Positions 24,776 to 34,505 of a stretch of 64,000 bases of DNA are shown piece by piece. The stretch comes from Geodermatophilus aquaeductus. GTDB lineage: Bacteria > Actinomycetota > Actinomycetes > Mycobacteriales > Geodermatophilaceae. The DNA is taken from the NCBI RefSeq assembly GCF_900182545.1, contig NZ_FXTJ01000003.1, positions 186,001-250,000 on the forward strand. Reading direction: 5' to 3'. Under the pieces are notes generated by a model. The model searched no databases. It had not been told where the DNA came from and saw nothing but the letters and a program-made list of their open reading frames with translations. The position numbers and the translations under genes were made by a program. The first letter of the stretch is position 1. Every line of letters starts with the position of its first letter.

Positions 24776-26076
24776 GGCTTCTGCCGGAGCCGGACGGCGG
24801 CCGCGTGCGCGGGCAGGTCCTCGGCGTGGGCGAGGGCGTCGACGTGCCCGGCCACCTCGGCGAGGGCCTGCTCGTCGTACTCGACGACGTGGATGCCGCG
24901 CAGGAACGTCTGCACCGACAGCCCCGACGAGTGCCGCGCGCAGCCGCCGGTGGGCAGCACGTGGTTGGAGCCGGCGATGTAGTCGCCGAGGGACACCGGC
25001 GACCAGGCGCCGACGAACACCGCGCCGGCGTTGCGCACCCGCATCGCCACCTCGCGCGCGTCCCGGGTCTGGATCTCCAGGTGCTCGGCGGCGTAGGCGT
25101 CGACCACCGCGAGGCCGGCGTCGAGGTCGTCGACCAGCACGATCCCCGACTGGCTGCCGTCGAGGGCGGTGAGGATGCGGTCGGAGTGCTTGGTGGCCGC
25201 GACCTGACCGGGCACGAGGTCGAGGACGGCGTCGGCCAGCGCTTCGCTGGTGGTCACCAGCACCGCGCCGGCCAGCGGGTCGTGCTCGGCCTGGCTGATC
25301 AGGTCCGCGGCGACGTGCACCGGGTCCGCGGTGTCGTCGGCGAGGATCGCGACCTCGGTCGGGCCGGCCTCGGAGTCGATGCCGATGAGCCCGCGCAGCA
25401 GCCGCTTGGCGGCGGTGACGTAGACGTTGCCCGGGCCGGTGACCAGGTCGACCGGCTCGCAGGAGCCCGCGCCGTAGCCGAAGACGGCGATCGCCTGCGC
25501 CCCGCCGACGGCGTACACCTCGTCGATGCCGAGCAGCGCGCACGCCGCCAGGACGCCGGGGTCGGGCAGCCCGCCGTGGTCGCGCTGCGGCGGGGAGGCG
25601 ACGGCGATCGACGTCACGCCGGCGATCTGCGCCGGGACCACGTTCATCACCACGCTGGACAGCAGCGGGGCCAGGCCGCCGGGCACGTACAGCCCGACGC
25701 GGCGCACCGGTACCCAGCGCTCGGTGACCGTGCCGCCGCGGACGACCTGGGTGGTCACGTCGGTGCGGGCCTGGTCGGCGTGCACCCGGCGCACCCGGGC
25801 GATCGACTCCTCGAGCGCGGCGCGCACGGTGGGGTCGAGGCCGTCGAGCGCGGCCCGGATCGCCTGCGGCGGGACGGCGAAGTCCTCGGCGTCGACGCCG
25901 TCGAGGCGGGCGGTGATCTCGCGGACCGCCTGGGCGCCGCGGACGCGCACGTCCTCGCACAGCGGCCGGACGGTGGCCAGGACCGAGTCGATGTCGGTGG
26001 CGGCGCGCGGCAGCAGGCCGGCCAGGTCACGGACCCCCGGCAGCGCGGAACCGCGCAGGTCGATGCGGGCGAGCAC
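24772..26076 (-). CDS. hisD: Histidinol dehydrogenase
   Basis: A 434-residue zinc enzyme that makes histidine from histidinol with two NAD+. Signatures are [48 protein letters not shown] (zinc ligands Gln and His), and [20 protein letters not shown] near the end. The start is GTG 26076 with GGAGG seven bases upstream; the frame is open to 26199, but that part is not conserved. It is the first gene of the hisDCB transcript and divergent from the LON-domain gene. Confidence 0.96.
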   Translation of the reverse strand: MLARIDLRGSALPGVRDLAGLLPRAATDIDSVLATVRPLCEDVRVRGAQAVREITARLDGVDAEDFAVPPQAIRAALDGLDPTVRAALEESIARVRRVHADQARTDVTTQVVRGGTVTERWVPVRRVGLYVPGGLAPLLSSVVMNVVPAQIAGVTSIAVASPPQRDHGGLPDPGVLAACALLGIDEVYAVGGAQAIAVFGYGAGSCEPVDLVTGPGNVYVTAAKRLLRGLIGIDSEAGPTEVAILADDTADPVHVAADLISQAEHDPLAGAVLVTTSEALADAVLDLVPGQVAATKHSDRILTALDGSQSGIVLVDDLDAGLAVVDAYAAEHLEIQTRDAREVAMRVRNAGAVFVGAWSPVSLGDYIAGSNHVLPTGGCARHSSGLSVQTFLRGIHVVEYDEQALAEVAGHVDALAHAEDLPAHAAAVRLRQKP

Positions 26077-26173
26077 GGGGGGCCTCCGGGGTGCGGGCGA
26101 GGGAGGGACGACCTCCCGAGGGTAGTAGGGGCCGGGTCGCCGGCTGTCACAGCGCCGGGGGTCCCGGGCGCCG

Positions 26174-26179
26174 TAGGCT
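26174..26179 (+). promoter_or_regulatory. -10 element of a leaderless LON-domain gene transcript
   Basis: TAGGCT lies 6 bases before the GTG at 26186. No Shine-Dalgarno is present. Confidence 0.5.
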
Positions 26180-26185
26180 CCGGCC

Positions 26186-27031
26186 GTGGGCGACCTCATC
26201 CCGCTGTTCCCGCTCGGGTCGCCGCTGTTCCCCGGGATCGTGCTGCCGCTGCAGGTGTTCGAGCCCCGCTACCGGGTGCTGGTGCAGGACCTGCTGGCCG
26301 AACCCGAGGACGGCGACCAGCGGTTCTTCGGCGTGGTCGCCATCCGCCAGGGCTGGGAGGTCGAGCAGGTCGCGCCGGCCGAGGCGCTCTACGACGTCGG
26401 CTGCACCGCGCGCCTGCAGGTGGTCCGGCCCCGGCCCGACGGCGGGTTCCGGATCGTCACCGTGGGCGGGGAGCGCTTCCGGCTGCTCGACGTCGTGGTC
26501 GGGGACGCCGCAGGCGAGGCCGCCGGCAGCGCGCCGCCCTACCTGCGCGCCGAGGTCGAGTGGCTGGCCGACGAGGAGGCCGCCGAGGAGGCCGCCGGCG
26601 ACCAGGAGCAGGTGCTGGGCACGCCCGCGGCCGGCGGACCGGACGAGGGGCTGCTCGCCGAGGCCGCGCGCGGGTCGCTGAGCCTGCTCGAGCGCGGCGT
26701 GGGCCGGCTGTTCACCCGCTACGTCACCGCCGTCGCCGGGCTGCAGACCGGCCGCGAGGACGCCGCTGCGGCCGGCGAGGCGGAGGAGCTCAGCGGCGCG
26801 CGGGCACTGCTCGACGCGGTGGCCGGCGACCCGCGGGCGCTGTCCTACCTGGTGGCGTCGGCGGCGCTGCTGACCACCGAGGACCGGCAGGCGCTGCTGG
26901 CCGAGTCCGCGACCCGCCGCCGGCTGCGCACCGAGACGCGGATGCTGCGCCGGGAGCTGACCCTGCTGGAGACGGTGCGGGCCGTCCCGGCACCGCTGCA
27001 GGAGTTCGCCGGGCCGCTCAGCCTGAACTGA
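26186..27031 (+). CDS. LON peptidase substrate-binding domain protein
   Basis: A 281-residue protein homologous to the N-terminal substrate-recognition domain of Lon protease, without the ATPase or protease domains. The diagnostic start is [34 protein letters not shown], followed by [11 protein letters not shown] and GCTARLQVV. The second half is helical and Ala/Glu-rich. Stand-alone members are common in actinobacteria and have no agreed role. It is transcribed away from hisD and converges on the membrane-protein gene downstream, overlapping it by 14 bases. Confidence 0.87.
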   Translation: MGDLIPLFPLGSPLFPGIVLPLQVFEPRYRVLVQDLLAEPEDGDQRFFGVVAIRQGWEVEQVAPAEALYDVGCTARLQVVRPRPDGGFRIVTVGGERFRLLDVVVGDAAGEAAGSAPPYLRAEVEWLADEEAAEEAAGDQEQVLGTPAAGGPDEGLLAEAARGSLSLLERGVGRLFTRYVTAVAGLQTGREDAAAAGEAEELSGARALLDAVAGDPRALSYLVASAALLTTEDRQALLAESATRRRLRTETRMLRRELTLLETVRAVPAPLQEFAGPLSLN

Positions 27032-27674
27032 CGCCGTCGCGGCGGCCGAGGTCGTCGGCGCTGGCGAACAGCGCGGCGACCACGTAGACCAGCAGCGCGG
27101 CGAACGGCGCGACCGCCAGCGCGGGGAGGCTGGAGAGGTCCAGGCCGGTGGTCACCCGGGCGCCGACGTCGCCGAGTTCGGCCGCGCTCGGCCCGGGGGC
27201 GAGCAGCTCCCCCATCTGCCAGGCGAGGACGGCGGCCAGCGCGGTGCCGACGGCGGTGCCCACGAGGGTGGCCACGCCCCGCCGGCGGCGCATGGCCCAG
27301 GCGATGCCCCCGGCGAGCAGGCCGAGGCCGGCGAGGACGAGGACGAGCACCGAGTCGTCGGCGACCAGGAGCTCGGCCGACGGGTTGCCCACCGGGACCG
27401 CGCCGCCCTCGACCACCTCGAAGCGGGCGCGCGGGGCGAGCCACACCCACAGCAGGCCCGCCGGGATCCCGGCCAGGGCGAGACCGAGCGCCCAGACCGC
27501 GGCCCCGCGCAGGTCCCGCCGCACCTCGGCGAGGACCGCGCGGGCCACCGGCCGCGCCGGCGCCACCGCGGCGGGCGCCGGCGCGCCCACCATCGGGGCG
27601 TACGGGCCGTCGGGGAGCGGGGCGGGGCTGCTCACGGACCCCAGTGAACCCCGACTCCCCGGGTCGTCGCTCAC
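27018..27674 (-). CDS. Membrane protein of unknown function (possibly DUF2567 type)
   Basis: A 218-residue protein. An Ala/Pro-rich N-terminus (about 1-50) is followed by four hydrophobic helices (about 62-85, 110-135, 140-160, 185-205). Between helices 1 and 2 is a short extracytoplasmic stretch with RARFEVVEGGAVPVGN. GTG 27674 overlaps the dnaE stop by four bases, so it is cotranslated with the replicative polymerase gene. Its last bases overlap the convergent LON-domain gene. The family name is tentative. Confidence 0.7.
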   Translation of the reverse strand: MSDDPGSRGSLGSVSSPAPLPDGPYAPMVGAPAPAAVAPARPVARAVLAEVRRDLRGAAVWALGLALAGIPAGLLWVWLAPRARFEVVEGGAVPVGNPSAELLVADDSVLVLVLAGLGLLAGGIAWAMRRRRGVATLVGTAVGTALAAVLAWQMGELLAPGPSAAELGDVGARVTTGLDLSSLPALAVAPFAALLVYVVAALFASADDLGRRDGVSSG

Positions 27675-30600
27675 AGGAGGGCGACGCTGGTGGGCCCGAG
27701 CAACGCCTTGATGTCCCCCATCAGCGCGGTGCTCGGCCGCACGCGGAGGCCCTGGTCGAGCCGCAGCACGGTCTCCCGGCCGTTGTTGACCAGCTTCAGG
27801 TGCACCTCGGTGGTGCCCGGGTGGCTGCCCAGCACCTCGCGCAGCCGCTCGACCACCGGCGGGGTGCACCGGGCCGCCGCCATCTGCACCAGCACCGGGC
27901 CGCGCGGCCCCTCGGTGAGCTCGGGCACGGTGACCTCGGACCCGAACAGCGAGGGCTGGTCGTCGCGCCGGCTGATCCGGCCCTTGACCACGACGATCTG
28001 GTCGCGGACGACCTTCTCCGAGACCTCCGCCCACGTCTTGGGGAAGAACAGCACCTCGATGCCGGACTCGAGGTCCTCCAGCGTCGCGATCGCCCACGGC
28101 GCGCCCTGCTTGTTGGTGCGCGGCGAGACGGCGGTGAGGATCCCCGCGATCGTGACGTTCGCGCCGTCCTCGACCCCGCCGGCGTTGATCTCCGCGATCG
28201 GGGTGTCGGCGTTGGCGGCCAGCACGTGCTCGACGCCGTGCAGCGGGTGGTCGGAGACGTAGAGGCCGAGCATGTCGCGCTCGAAGACCAGCCGCTCGGA
28301 CTTCGACCAGTCCGCCGTCGGGATGACGATGTCGAGCGCGCCGCCGAAGGGGTCGTCGTCGCCGGCGTCGGCGCCGAAGCTGCCGAACAGGTCGAACTGC
28401 CCCTCGGCCTCCTTGCGCTTGAGCGCCATCGCGGAGTCGACGGCCTGGGCGTGCACGGCGGCGATGCCCTGCCGGGAGTGGCCCATCGAGTCGAACGCGC
28501 CGGCCTTGGCGAGGGACTCGATCACCTTCTTGTTGCAGGCGACCGTGTCGATCTTGCGCATGAAGTCGGCGAAGTCCTTGAACGCGCCCTTCTCCTCGCG
28601 CGCCCGGACGATCGAGTCGACGACGTTGTGCCCCACGTTGCGCACCGACGCCAGGCCGAAGCGGATGTCGGCGCCGACGGCGGTGAAGTCCCAGGAGGAC
28701 TCGTTGACGTCCGGCGGGAGCACCTTGATGCCCATCCGCCGGCACTCGGCGAGGTAGACCGGCCGGCGGTCCTTGTCGTCGCCGACGCTGGTGAGCAGCC
28801 CGGCCATGTACTCGGCCGGGTAGTTGGCCTTGAGGTAGGCCGTCCAGTACGAGACCAGCCCGTAGGCGGCCGAGTGCGCCTTGTTGAACGCGTAGTCGGC
28901 GAACGGGACGAGGATGTCCCACAGCGTCTTGATCGCGGCGTCGGAGTAGCCGCGCTCCTTCATGCCGGCCTCGAAGCCGACGAACTCCGCGTCGAGGACC
29001 GACTTCTTCTTCTTGCCCATGGCGCGGCGCAGCAGGTCGGCCTTGCCGAGGGAGTACCCGGCGACCTTCTGCGCGATCGCCATGACCTGCTCCTGGTACA
29101 CGATCAGGCCGTAGGTGCCGCCGAGGATCTCCTCGAGCGGCTCGGCCAGCTCGGGGTGGATCGGCGTGATCTCCTGCTGGCCGTTCTTGCGCAGCGCGTA
29201 GTTGGTGTGCGAGTTCGCACCCATCGGGCCCGGCCGGTAGAGCGCGCCGACGGCGGAGATGTCCTCGAAGTTGTCCGGCCGCATGAGCCGCAGCAGCGAG
29301 CGCATCGGGCCGCCGTCGAACTGGAAGACGCCGAGGGTGTCGCCGCGGGCGAGCAGCGCGTAGGTGGCCGGGTCGGTGAGGTCCTTGCTGATCTCGTCGA
29401 GGTCGATCGGCTCCTTGCCGTTCGCGACGATGTTGCGCAGCGCGTCGTCGATGACCGTGAGGTTGCGCAGGCCCAGGAAGTCCATCTTCAGCAGGCCGAG
29501 CGTCTCGCAGGTCGGGTAGTCGAACTGCGTGATGATCGCGCCGTCGGCCTCGCGCCGCATGATCGGGATCGAGTCGATCAGCGGGTAGCGGCCGATGATG
29601 ACGCCGGCGGCGTGCACGCCCCACTGGCGCTTCAGGCCCTCGAGCTTGCGGGCCTGGTCGACCACCTCGGCCGCGCCCGGGTCGGACTCGTAGCGGGCGC
29701 GGAACTCCGCGGCCTCCTTGTAGCGCGGGTGGGCCGGGTCGAAGACGCCGGCCAGCGGGATGCCCTTGCCCATCACGTCCGGCGGCATGAGCTTGGTCAG
29801 CTCGTCGCCCACCGAGTAGGGCCGGTCGAGCACCCGGGCGGCGTCCTTGATCGCGGCCTTGGCCTTGATGGTGCCGTAGGTGACGATCTGGCTGACCCGC
29901 TCCTCGCCGTACTTCTGCGAGACGTACTGGATGACCTCGCCGCGGCGGCGGTCGTCGAAGTCGATGTCGACGTCGGGCATCGAGACGCGCTCGGGGTTGA
30001 GGAACCGCTCGAAGATCAGCCCGTGCGCCAGCGGGTCGAGGTCGGTGATGCCCATGGCGTAGGCGGCCAGCGAGCCGGCGGCCGAGCCACGGCCCGGCCC
30101 GACGCGGATGCCGTTGTCCTTGGCCCAGTTGATGAAGTCGGCGACCACGAGGAAGTACCCCGGGAAGCCCATCTGGGTGATGATCCCGACCTCGTAGTCG
30201 GCCTGCTTGCGCACGTGGTCGGGGATGCCGTTGGGGTAGCGCTTGTGCAGGCCGCGCTCGACCTCCTTGACGAACCAGGAGGTCTCGTCCTCGCCCGGCG
30301 GCAGGGGGAAGCGCGGCATGAGGTCGGCGCCCTCGGTGAAGGACACCTCGCACTGCTCGGCGATCAGCAGCGTGTTGTCGCAGGCCGAGGCGAGGTCACC
30401 GGGGAACAGCGCGCGCATCTCCGCGGCGCTCTTGAGGTAGTAGCCGTCGCCGTTGAACTTGAAGCGGTTGGTCTCGTTGAGGCGCGAGCCGGTCTGGATG
30501 CACAGCAGGGCGTCGTGGGCCTCGGCGTCCTCCTTGTGCGTGTAGTGCAGGTCGTTGGTCGCCAGCAGCGGGATGCCGAGGTCCTTCGCGATCTCCATCA

Positions 30601-31231
30601 GCGCCGGGCGGGTCGCCTTCTCGATCGACAGCCCGTGGTCCATCAGCTCGGCGTAGAAGTTCTCCTTGCCGAAGATGTCCTGGAAGTCCGCGGCGGCCTG
30701 GCGGGCCTTCTCCACCTTGCCCGCGCGCAGCCACATGTTGACCTCGCCGGACGGGCACCCCGTCGTCGCGATGAGGCCCTTGCCGTAGCGCTCGAGCAGG
30801 TCGCGGTCGAAGCGCGGCTTGCGGTACTGGCCCTCGAGGCTGGCCAGCGAGGAGATGCGGAAGAGGTTGTGCATCCCCTCGGTGGTGCGCGCCAGCAGGG
30901 TCATGTGGGTGTAGGCGGCCTTGCCGCGGTTGGACCCGCCGTCGCCCTCCTCGTCGATCAGCTTGTCGCCGAAGTCGAAGGGCGCGCGGTCGAACCGGGA
31001 GCCGGGCGTGTAGTAGCCCTCCATGCCGATGATCGGCTTCACGCCGGCGGACTTGGCCTGCTTGTAGAAGTCGTAGGCGCCGAAGACGTTGCCGTGGTCG
31101 GTCATCGCCAGGGCCGGCATGCCCTGCGCGGCGGCGGCCTTCGTGACCTCGGGGAGCTTCGCCGCCCCGTCGAGCATCGAGTACTCGGTGTGGACGTGCA
31201 GGTGCACGAACGAGTCTGTCGGGCTGCTCAC
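27671..31231 (-). CDS. dnaE: DNA polymerase III alpha subunit
   Basis: An 1186-residue replicative polymerase, normal for DnaE1. The N-terminal PHP domain begins SFVHLHVHTEYSMLDGAAK. The catalytic aspartates are in PDVDIDFDDRRRGEVI, and the palm and finger regions have GPGRGSAAGSLAAYA, HAAGVIIGRYPL and VYQEQVMAIAQKVAGYSLGKAD. A helix-hairpin-helix region and a C-terminal OB fold (NVTIAGILTAVSPRTNKQG) complete it. GTG 31231 gives the standard start. The gene is followed by a four-base overlap with a membrane protein gene. Confidence 0.98.
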   Translation of the reverse strand: MSSPTDSFVHLHVHTEYSMLDGAAKLPEVTKAAAAQGMPALAMTDHGNVFGAYDFYKQAKSAGVKPIIGMEGYYTPGSRFDRAPFDFGDKLIDEEGDGGSNRGKAAYTHMTLLARTTEGMHNLFRISSLASLEGQYRKPRFDRDLLERYGKGLIATTGCPSGEVNMWLRAGKVEKARQAAADFQDIFGKENFYAELMDHGLSIEKATRPALMEIAKDLGIPLLATNDLHYTHKEDAEAHDALLCIQTGSRLNETNRFKFNGDGYYLKSAAEMRALFPGDLASACDNTLLIAEQCEVSFTEGADLMPRFPLPPGEDETSWFVKEVERGLHKRYPNGIPDHVRKQADYEVGIITQMGFPGYFLVVADFINWAKDNGIRVGPGRGSAAGSLAAYAMGITDLDPLAHGLIFERFLNPERVSMPDVDIDFDDRRRGEVIQYVSQKYGEERVSQIVTYGTIKAKAAIKDAARVLDRPYSVGDELTKLMPPDVMGKGIPLAGVFDPAHPRYKEAAEFRARYESDPGAAEVVDQARKLEGLKRQWGVHAAGVIIGRYPLIDSIPIMRREADGAIITQFDYPTCETLGLLKMDFLGLRNLTVIDDALRNIVANGKEPIDLDEISKDLTDPATYALLARGDTLGVFQFDGGPMRSLLRLMRPDNFEDISAVGALYRPGPMGANSHTNYALRKNGQQEITPIHPELAEPLEEILGGTYGLIVYQEQVMAIAQKVAGYSLGKADLLRRAMGKKKKSVLDAEFVGFEAGMKERGYSDAAIKTLWDILVPFADYAFNKAHSAAYGLVSYWTAYLKANYPAEYMAGLLTSVGDDKDRRPVYLAECRRMGIKVLPPDVNESSWDFTAVGADIRFGLASVRNVGHNVVDSIVRAREEKGAFKDFADFMRKIDTVACNKKVIESLAKAGAFDSMGHSRQGIAAVHAQAVDSAMALKRKEAEGQFDLFGSFGADAGDDDPFGGALDIVIPTADWSKSERLVFERDMLGLYVSDHPLHGVEHVLAANADTPIAEINAGGVEDGANVTIAGILTAVSPRTNKQGAPWAIATLEDLESGIEVLFFPKTWAEVSEKVVRDQIVVVKGRISRRDDQPSLFGSEVTVPELTEGPRGPVLVQMAAARCTPPVVERLREVLGSHPGTTEVHLKLVNNGRETVLRLDQGLRVRPSTALMGDIKALLGPTSVALL

Positions 31232-31446
31232 TGCGGTGCGGTGCTCCTCACGGGTCGTGCTGGCCCGGCCGTCGGGTGCTCCGGCGGGCGACCGGCGGGG
31301 AAGACCGGGCGGTGCGGTGCGGGCTCGGGGACCGTTGCGCCCGGGCGACCGACGCGGGCCCGGGCCGGTACCCCCGATCCTCGCACCGGGGACGTTCTAC
31401 GCCGAGGGTCTGACAGGTCGTGTCTCGGCCCGGGACGAGGCGGCCG

Positions 31447-31899
31447 TCACGTCCCCCGTGCGCCGTCGGCCAGGAGTAGGCGCATCGTCACGTGCGCGAT
31501 CCCGGCCTCCTCGTACTCGCCGCCGACGGCGGTGTAGCCGGCCCGCTCGTAGAAGCCGCGGGCGGTGACCTGCGCGTGCAGCTCCACCTCGGTCAGGCCC
31601 CGGGCGAGGGCCTGCCGGTGCAGCTCGGCGAGCACCGCCGCCCCGTGGCCGTGGCCGCGGGCGGCGGCGTCGACGGCCATGCGCCCGACCACCGCCCGCC
31701 CGTCGCGCTCGAGCAGCCGGCCGGTGGCCACGACCCGGCCGGCGGCGTCCCGGCTGACCGCGTGGACGGCCGTGGCGTCGGCGGCGTCCCGCTCGACCTC
31801 CGGCGGCACGCCCTGCTCCTCCACGAAGACCCGGGTGCGCAGCGCGGCCACCTCGGCCCAGTCGGCGGCCGTGGCGACGGCGGCGGTCGCGGTGCTCAC
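31447..31899 (-). CDS. GNAT family N-acetyltransferase
   Basis: A 150-residue acetyltransferase. The acetyl-CoA loop is VGRMAVDAAARGHGHGAAVLAELHRQA (RGxGxG type), with ELHAQVTARGFYERAGYTAVGGEYEEAGIAHVTM at the end. LRTRVFVEEQGVPPEVERDAAD is typical of the ElaA-like group. The substrate cannot be inferred. GTG 31899 overlaps the CPBP gene by four bases. A 215-base stretch without genes separates it from dnaE; no clear element was seen there. Confidence 0.87.
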   Translation of the reverse strand: MSTATAAVATAADWAEVAALRTRVFVEEQGVPPEVERDAADATAVHAVSRDAAGRVVATGRLLERDGRAVVGRMAVDAAARGHGHGAAVLAELHRQALARGLTEVELHAQVTARGFYERAGYTAVGGEYEEAGIAHVTMRLLLADGARGT

Positions 31900-32702
31900 G
31901 CGGGCGCTCCGCCGGGCGCGCGCGGGGCGTGCAGCACCTCCGGCAGCGCCGAGGACGGGACGAGCAGGAACCGCAGGTCGACGGCGGCGTGCAGCAGGAC
32001 CGGCAGCAGCAGCGACCCCGTCTCCAGGTACAGCGCCGCGAACACCCCGCCGAGGACGCCGGTGAGCACGATCCCGGAGACGCCCTGGTAGGCGTGCGCC
32101 AGCCCGAACGCCACGGCCGCGACGGCGACGAGCGCGACCTCGGGCAGGTCGCCGACGACGGCGGCCACCACGGCGAGGAGGAAGCCGCGGTAGAGCCACT
32201 CCTCGCACACCCCCGCGGTCACCCCCACGACGGTGAACAGCCGCCGCTCGGAGCGGCTGCGCGGCAGCAGCGCCAGGGTGGCGTGCACCGGCGGCTCGGC
32301 GTGCCGCCCCTCCCCCGGCTGCGGCAGCGTGGCCGCGCGGGCCAGCGCCCCGCTGCGCAGCGCGCGCACCGACGCCAGGGCGAGGACCAGGACCAGCACC
32401 GCGGCGACGCCGGTGACCGGCCCGGGCCACCCGGTGGGCCAGGCCAGCCCGACGGCGGCGGCGTCCACACCCGGCGCGGCCAGCCAGATGACGAGGGCGA
32501 GCAGCGCCAGGCCCCACTCGAGGACGAGCAGCCGCAGGTAGAAGGAGCGCCGGGCGGCCGGGTCCGTCCGCAGCCGACCCTCGAAGCGGCGGTGCAGCAC
32601 GCGCCCGACCACCGGCTCGCCGAGCACTAGGTAGACCCCGACGACGACGGCCGACAGCGCGGCGGGGCCGTAGTCGGCGAGGGAGGCGGGCAGGCCGGTC
32701 AC
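31896..32702 (-). CDS. CPBP family intramembrane metalloprotease
   Basis: A 268-residue protein with seven to eight hydrophobic helices. The three ABI/CPBP motifs are present: CEEWLYRGF (EExxxR), FGLAHAYQG (FxxxH) and LLHAAVDLRF (HxxxD). These residues form the intramembrane active site in Rce1-like proteases, but bacterial members often have unknown substrates. The start is GTG 32702, directly after the RluA-type gene, and the stop overlaps the GNAT gene by four bases. Confidence 0.86.
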   Translation of the reverse strand: MTGLPASLADYGPAALSAVVVGVYLVLGEPVVGRVLHRRFEGRLRTDPAARRSFYLRLLVLEWGLALLALVIWLAAPGVDAAAVGLAWPTGWPGPVTGVAAVLVLVLALASVRALRSGALARAATLPQPGEGRHAEPPVHATLALLPRSRSERRLFTVVGVTAGVCEEWLYRGFLLAVVAAVVGDLPEVALVAVAAVAFGLAHAYQGVSGIVLTGVLGGVFAALYLETGSLLLPVLLHAAVDLRFLLVPSSALPEVLHAPRAPGGAPA

Positions 32703-32717
32703 GGAGCTGCGGCGGGG

Positions 32718-33653
32718 TCAGGACTCGGCGCGCAGGATCGCCAGCGCCCCGGCGAGGTCGGCCGGGTAGGCGCTGGTGAACTCCACCCAGTGGCCGTCGG
32801 CGGGGTGGGCGAAGCCGAGCCGGACGGCGTGCAGCCACTGCCGGGACACCCCGAGGCGGGCGGCCAGCGTGGGGTCGGCGCCGTAGGTGGTGTCACCGAC
32901 GCAGGGGTGGCGCAGCGCGGAGAAGTGCACCCGGATCTGGTGGGTGCGGCCGGTCTCGAGGTGGATGTCGACCAGGCTGGCCGCCGCGAAGGCCTCGATC
33001 ACCTCGTAGTGGGTGACCGAGGGGCGCCCGCCCGAGACGACGGCGAACCGCCAGTCGTGCCGGGGGTGCCGGTCGATCGGGGCGTCGATGGTGCCGCGCG
33101 AGGGGTCGGGGTGGCCCTGCACCAGCGCGTGGTAGCCCTTGTCGACGGTCCGCTCCTTGAACGCCGCCTTGAGCAGGCTGTAGGCCCGCTCGCTCTTCGC
33201 CACGACCATCAGCCCCGTCGTCGCGGCGTCGAGGCGGTGCACCACGCCCTGCCGCTCCGGCGCGCCGGAGGTGGAGATCCGGTAGCCGGCCGCGGCCAGG
33301 CCGCCGACGACGGTCGGGCCCTCCCAGCCGGGGCTGGGGTGCGCGGCGACCCCGACCGGCTTGTCGACGACCACCACGTCGTCGTCGTCGTGGACGACGG
33401 TGAGCCCGGGCACCGGCTCCGGCGGCGGGGCCTCGACCGGGGGCGGGGGCAGCTCGACCTCCAGCCAGCTGCCGCCGCTGAGCCGGTCGCCCTTGCCGCG
33501 CACGCGGCCGTCGACCCACACCTTGTCGGCGTCGGCGAGCTCGGCGGCGACCGCGCGCGAGAGGCCGAACAGCCGCGTCAGGGCCTGGTCGACCCGCTGG
33601 CCCTCGAGGCCGTCGGGCACCGGGAGGGCGCGGTGCAGGCCGGGAGCGCTCAC
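32718..33653 (-). CDS. RluA/RluD family 23S rRNA pseudouridine synthase
   Basis: A 311-residue enzyme. An N-terminal S4 RNA-binding domain (about 15-75, [30 protein letters not shown]) is followed by the synthase domain. The catalytic Asp is in [18 protein letters not shown], and [23 protein letters not shown] is diagnostic. It isomerises uridines in large-subunit rRNA. The start is GTG 33653; a -10-like CACGAT lies 6 bases before it. It follows lspA by 17 bases, the usual lspA-rluD order. Confidence 0.94.
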   Translation of the reverse strand: MSAPGLHRALPVPDGLEGQRVDQALTRLFGLSRAVAAELADADKVWVDGRVRGKGDRLSGGSWLEVELPPPPVEAPPPEPVPGLTVVHDDDDVVVVDKPVGVAAHPSPGWEGPTVVGGLAAAGYRISTSGAPERQGVVHRLDAATTGLMVVAKSERAYSLLKAAFKERTVDKGYHALVQGHPDPSRGTIDAPIDRHPRHDWRFAVVSGGRPSVTHYEVIEAFAAASLVDIHLETGRTHQIRVHFSALRHPCVGDTTYGADPTLAARLGVSRQWLHAVRLGFAHPADGHWVEFTSAYPADLAGALAILRAES

Positions 33654-33670
33654 GCCCCCATCGTGACAGG

Positions 33671-34381
33671 TCAGCCGCGGGAGACCGCGTCGTCGCCGCG
33701 GTCGCGGGCGCGGCTGCCGTCGAACTCGACGCCGCGCAGGGCGAGGACGACGCCGAGCAGCCCGCCGCAGACGATCGCCGAGTCGGCCACGTTGAAGATC
33801 GGGTAGACCTCGCCGTTGGGCGCGAACACCGACACGAAGTCGACGACGCCGCCGCGCAGGAACCCGGGGTCGCGGAACACCCGGTCGACGAGGTTGCCCA
33901 GGGCGCCGCCGAGCACCAGGCCCAGCGCGACCGCCCAGCCGGTGGAGAACAACCGCCGCGCGCTGCGGACGATGACCGCCACCACGACGACGGCGATCAG
34001 CGTGAAGACGACGGTGAAGCCCTCGGCGAAGGAGAACGCCGCGCCGGTGTTGCGCGCGTGCGTGAGGTAGACCAGCCCGCCGAGCAGCCGGAGGTTCTCG
34101 CCCCGGTCGATCGTGGCGACGACGAGCAGCTTGGTGCCGAGGTCGGCGAGGAACACCAGCACCGCGAGCGCGAGCAGCAGCCGGGTGCGCGGCCGGCGGG
34201 ACGGCGCCGCGGCGGCACCGGCACCGGTGGCCGCACCGGTCCCTGCCCCGTCGTCTCCGGCGACCTCGGGCTGCTCGTCCAGCGGGGGCTCCTCCTGCTC
34301 CGGGCGGCCGCGGGAGGCGGCCGACGCAGGCGACGATAGCCTCGGCCGCCGCCCCCTCCGGGCCGCCGCGCGGCCGTACAC
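33671..34381 (-). CDS. lspA: Lipoprotein signal peptidase (signal peptidase II)
   Basis: A 236-residue aspartyl membrane protease that cleaves prolipoproteins. Four helices follow a long N-terminal extension (about 65 residues, Ala/Gly/Pro-rich). The catalytic aspartates are in [10 protein letters not shown] and [12 protein letters not shown], with [10 protein letters not shown] between. GTG 34381 is the only standard start before the first helix; however, AGGAGGAG followed by CCCCCG and CTG at 34282 would suit a rare CTG start. Divergent from mqo. Confidence 0.9.
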   Translation of the reverse strand: MYGRAAARRGRRPRLSSPASAASRGRPEQEEPPLDEQPEVAGDDGAGTGAATGAGAAAAPSRRPRTRLLLALAVLVFLADLGTKLLVVATIDRGENLRLLGGLVYLTHARNTGAAFSFAEGFTVVFTLIAVVVVAVIVRSARRLFSTGWAVALGLVLGGALGNLVDRVFRDPGFLRGGVVDFVSVFAPNGEVYPIFNVADSAIVCGGLLGVVLALRGVEFDGSRARDRGDDAVSRG

Positions 34382-34505
34382 CCGCGCCGATGGTGAGGCA
34401 CGTCACCCGTGGGTAGACGAATCTCACACCCCGCCGGGCGCGTGTACGGGCGCCGTTCGGCCGATCGTCGGAGATGGCGCACGTCCACCCGGCAGGAAGG
34501 CAGTC

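Noticed and set aside
27644-31537. 1297-residue plus-strand frame opposite dnaE
   Set aside because: It is an antisense shadow with low-complexity composition; DnaE on the other strand has all catalytic motifs.
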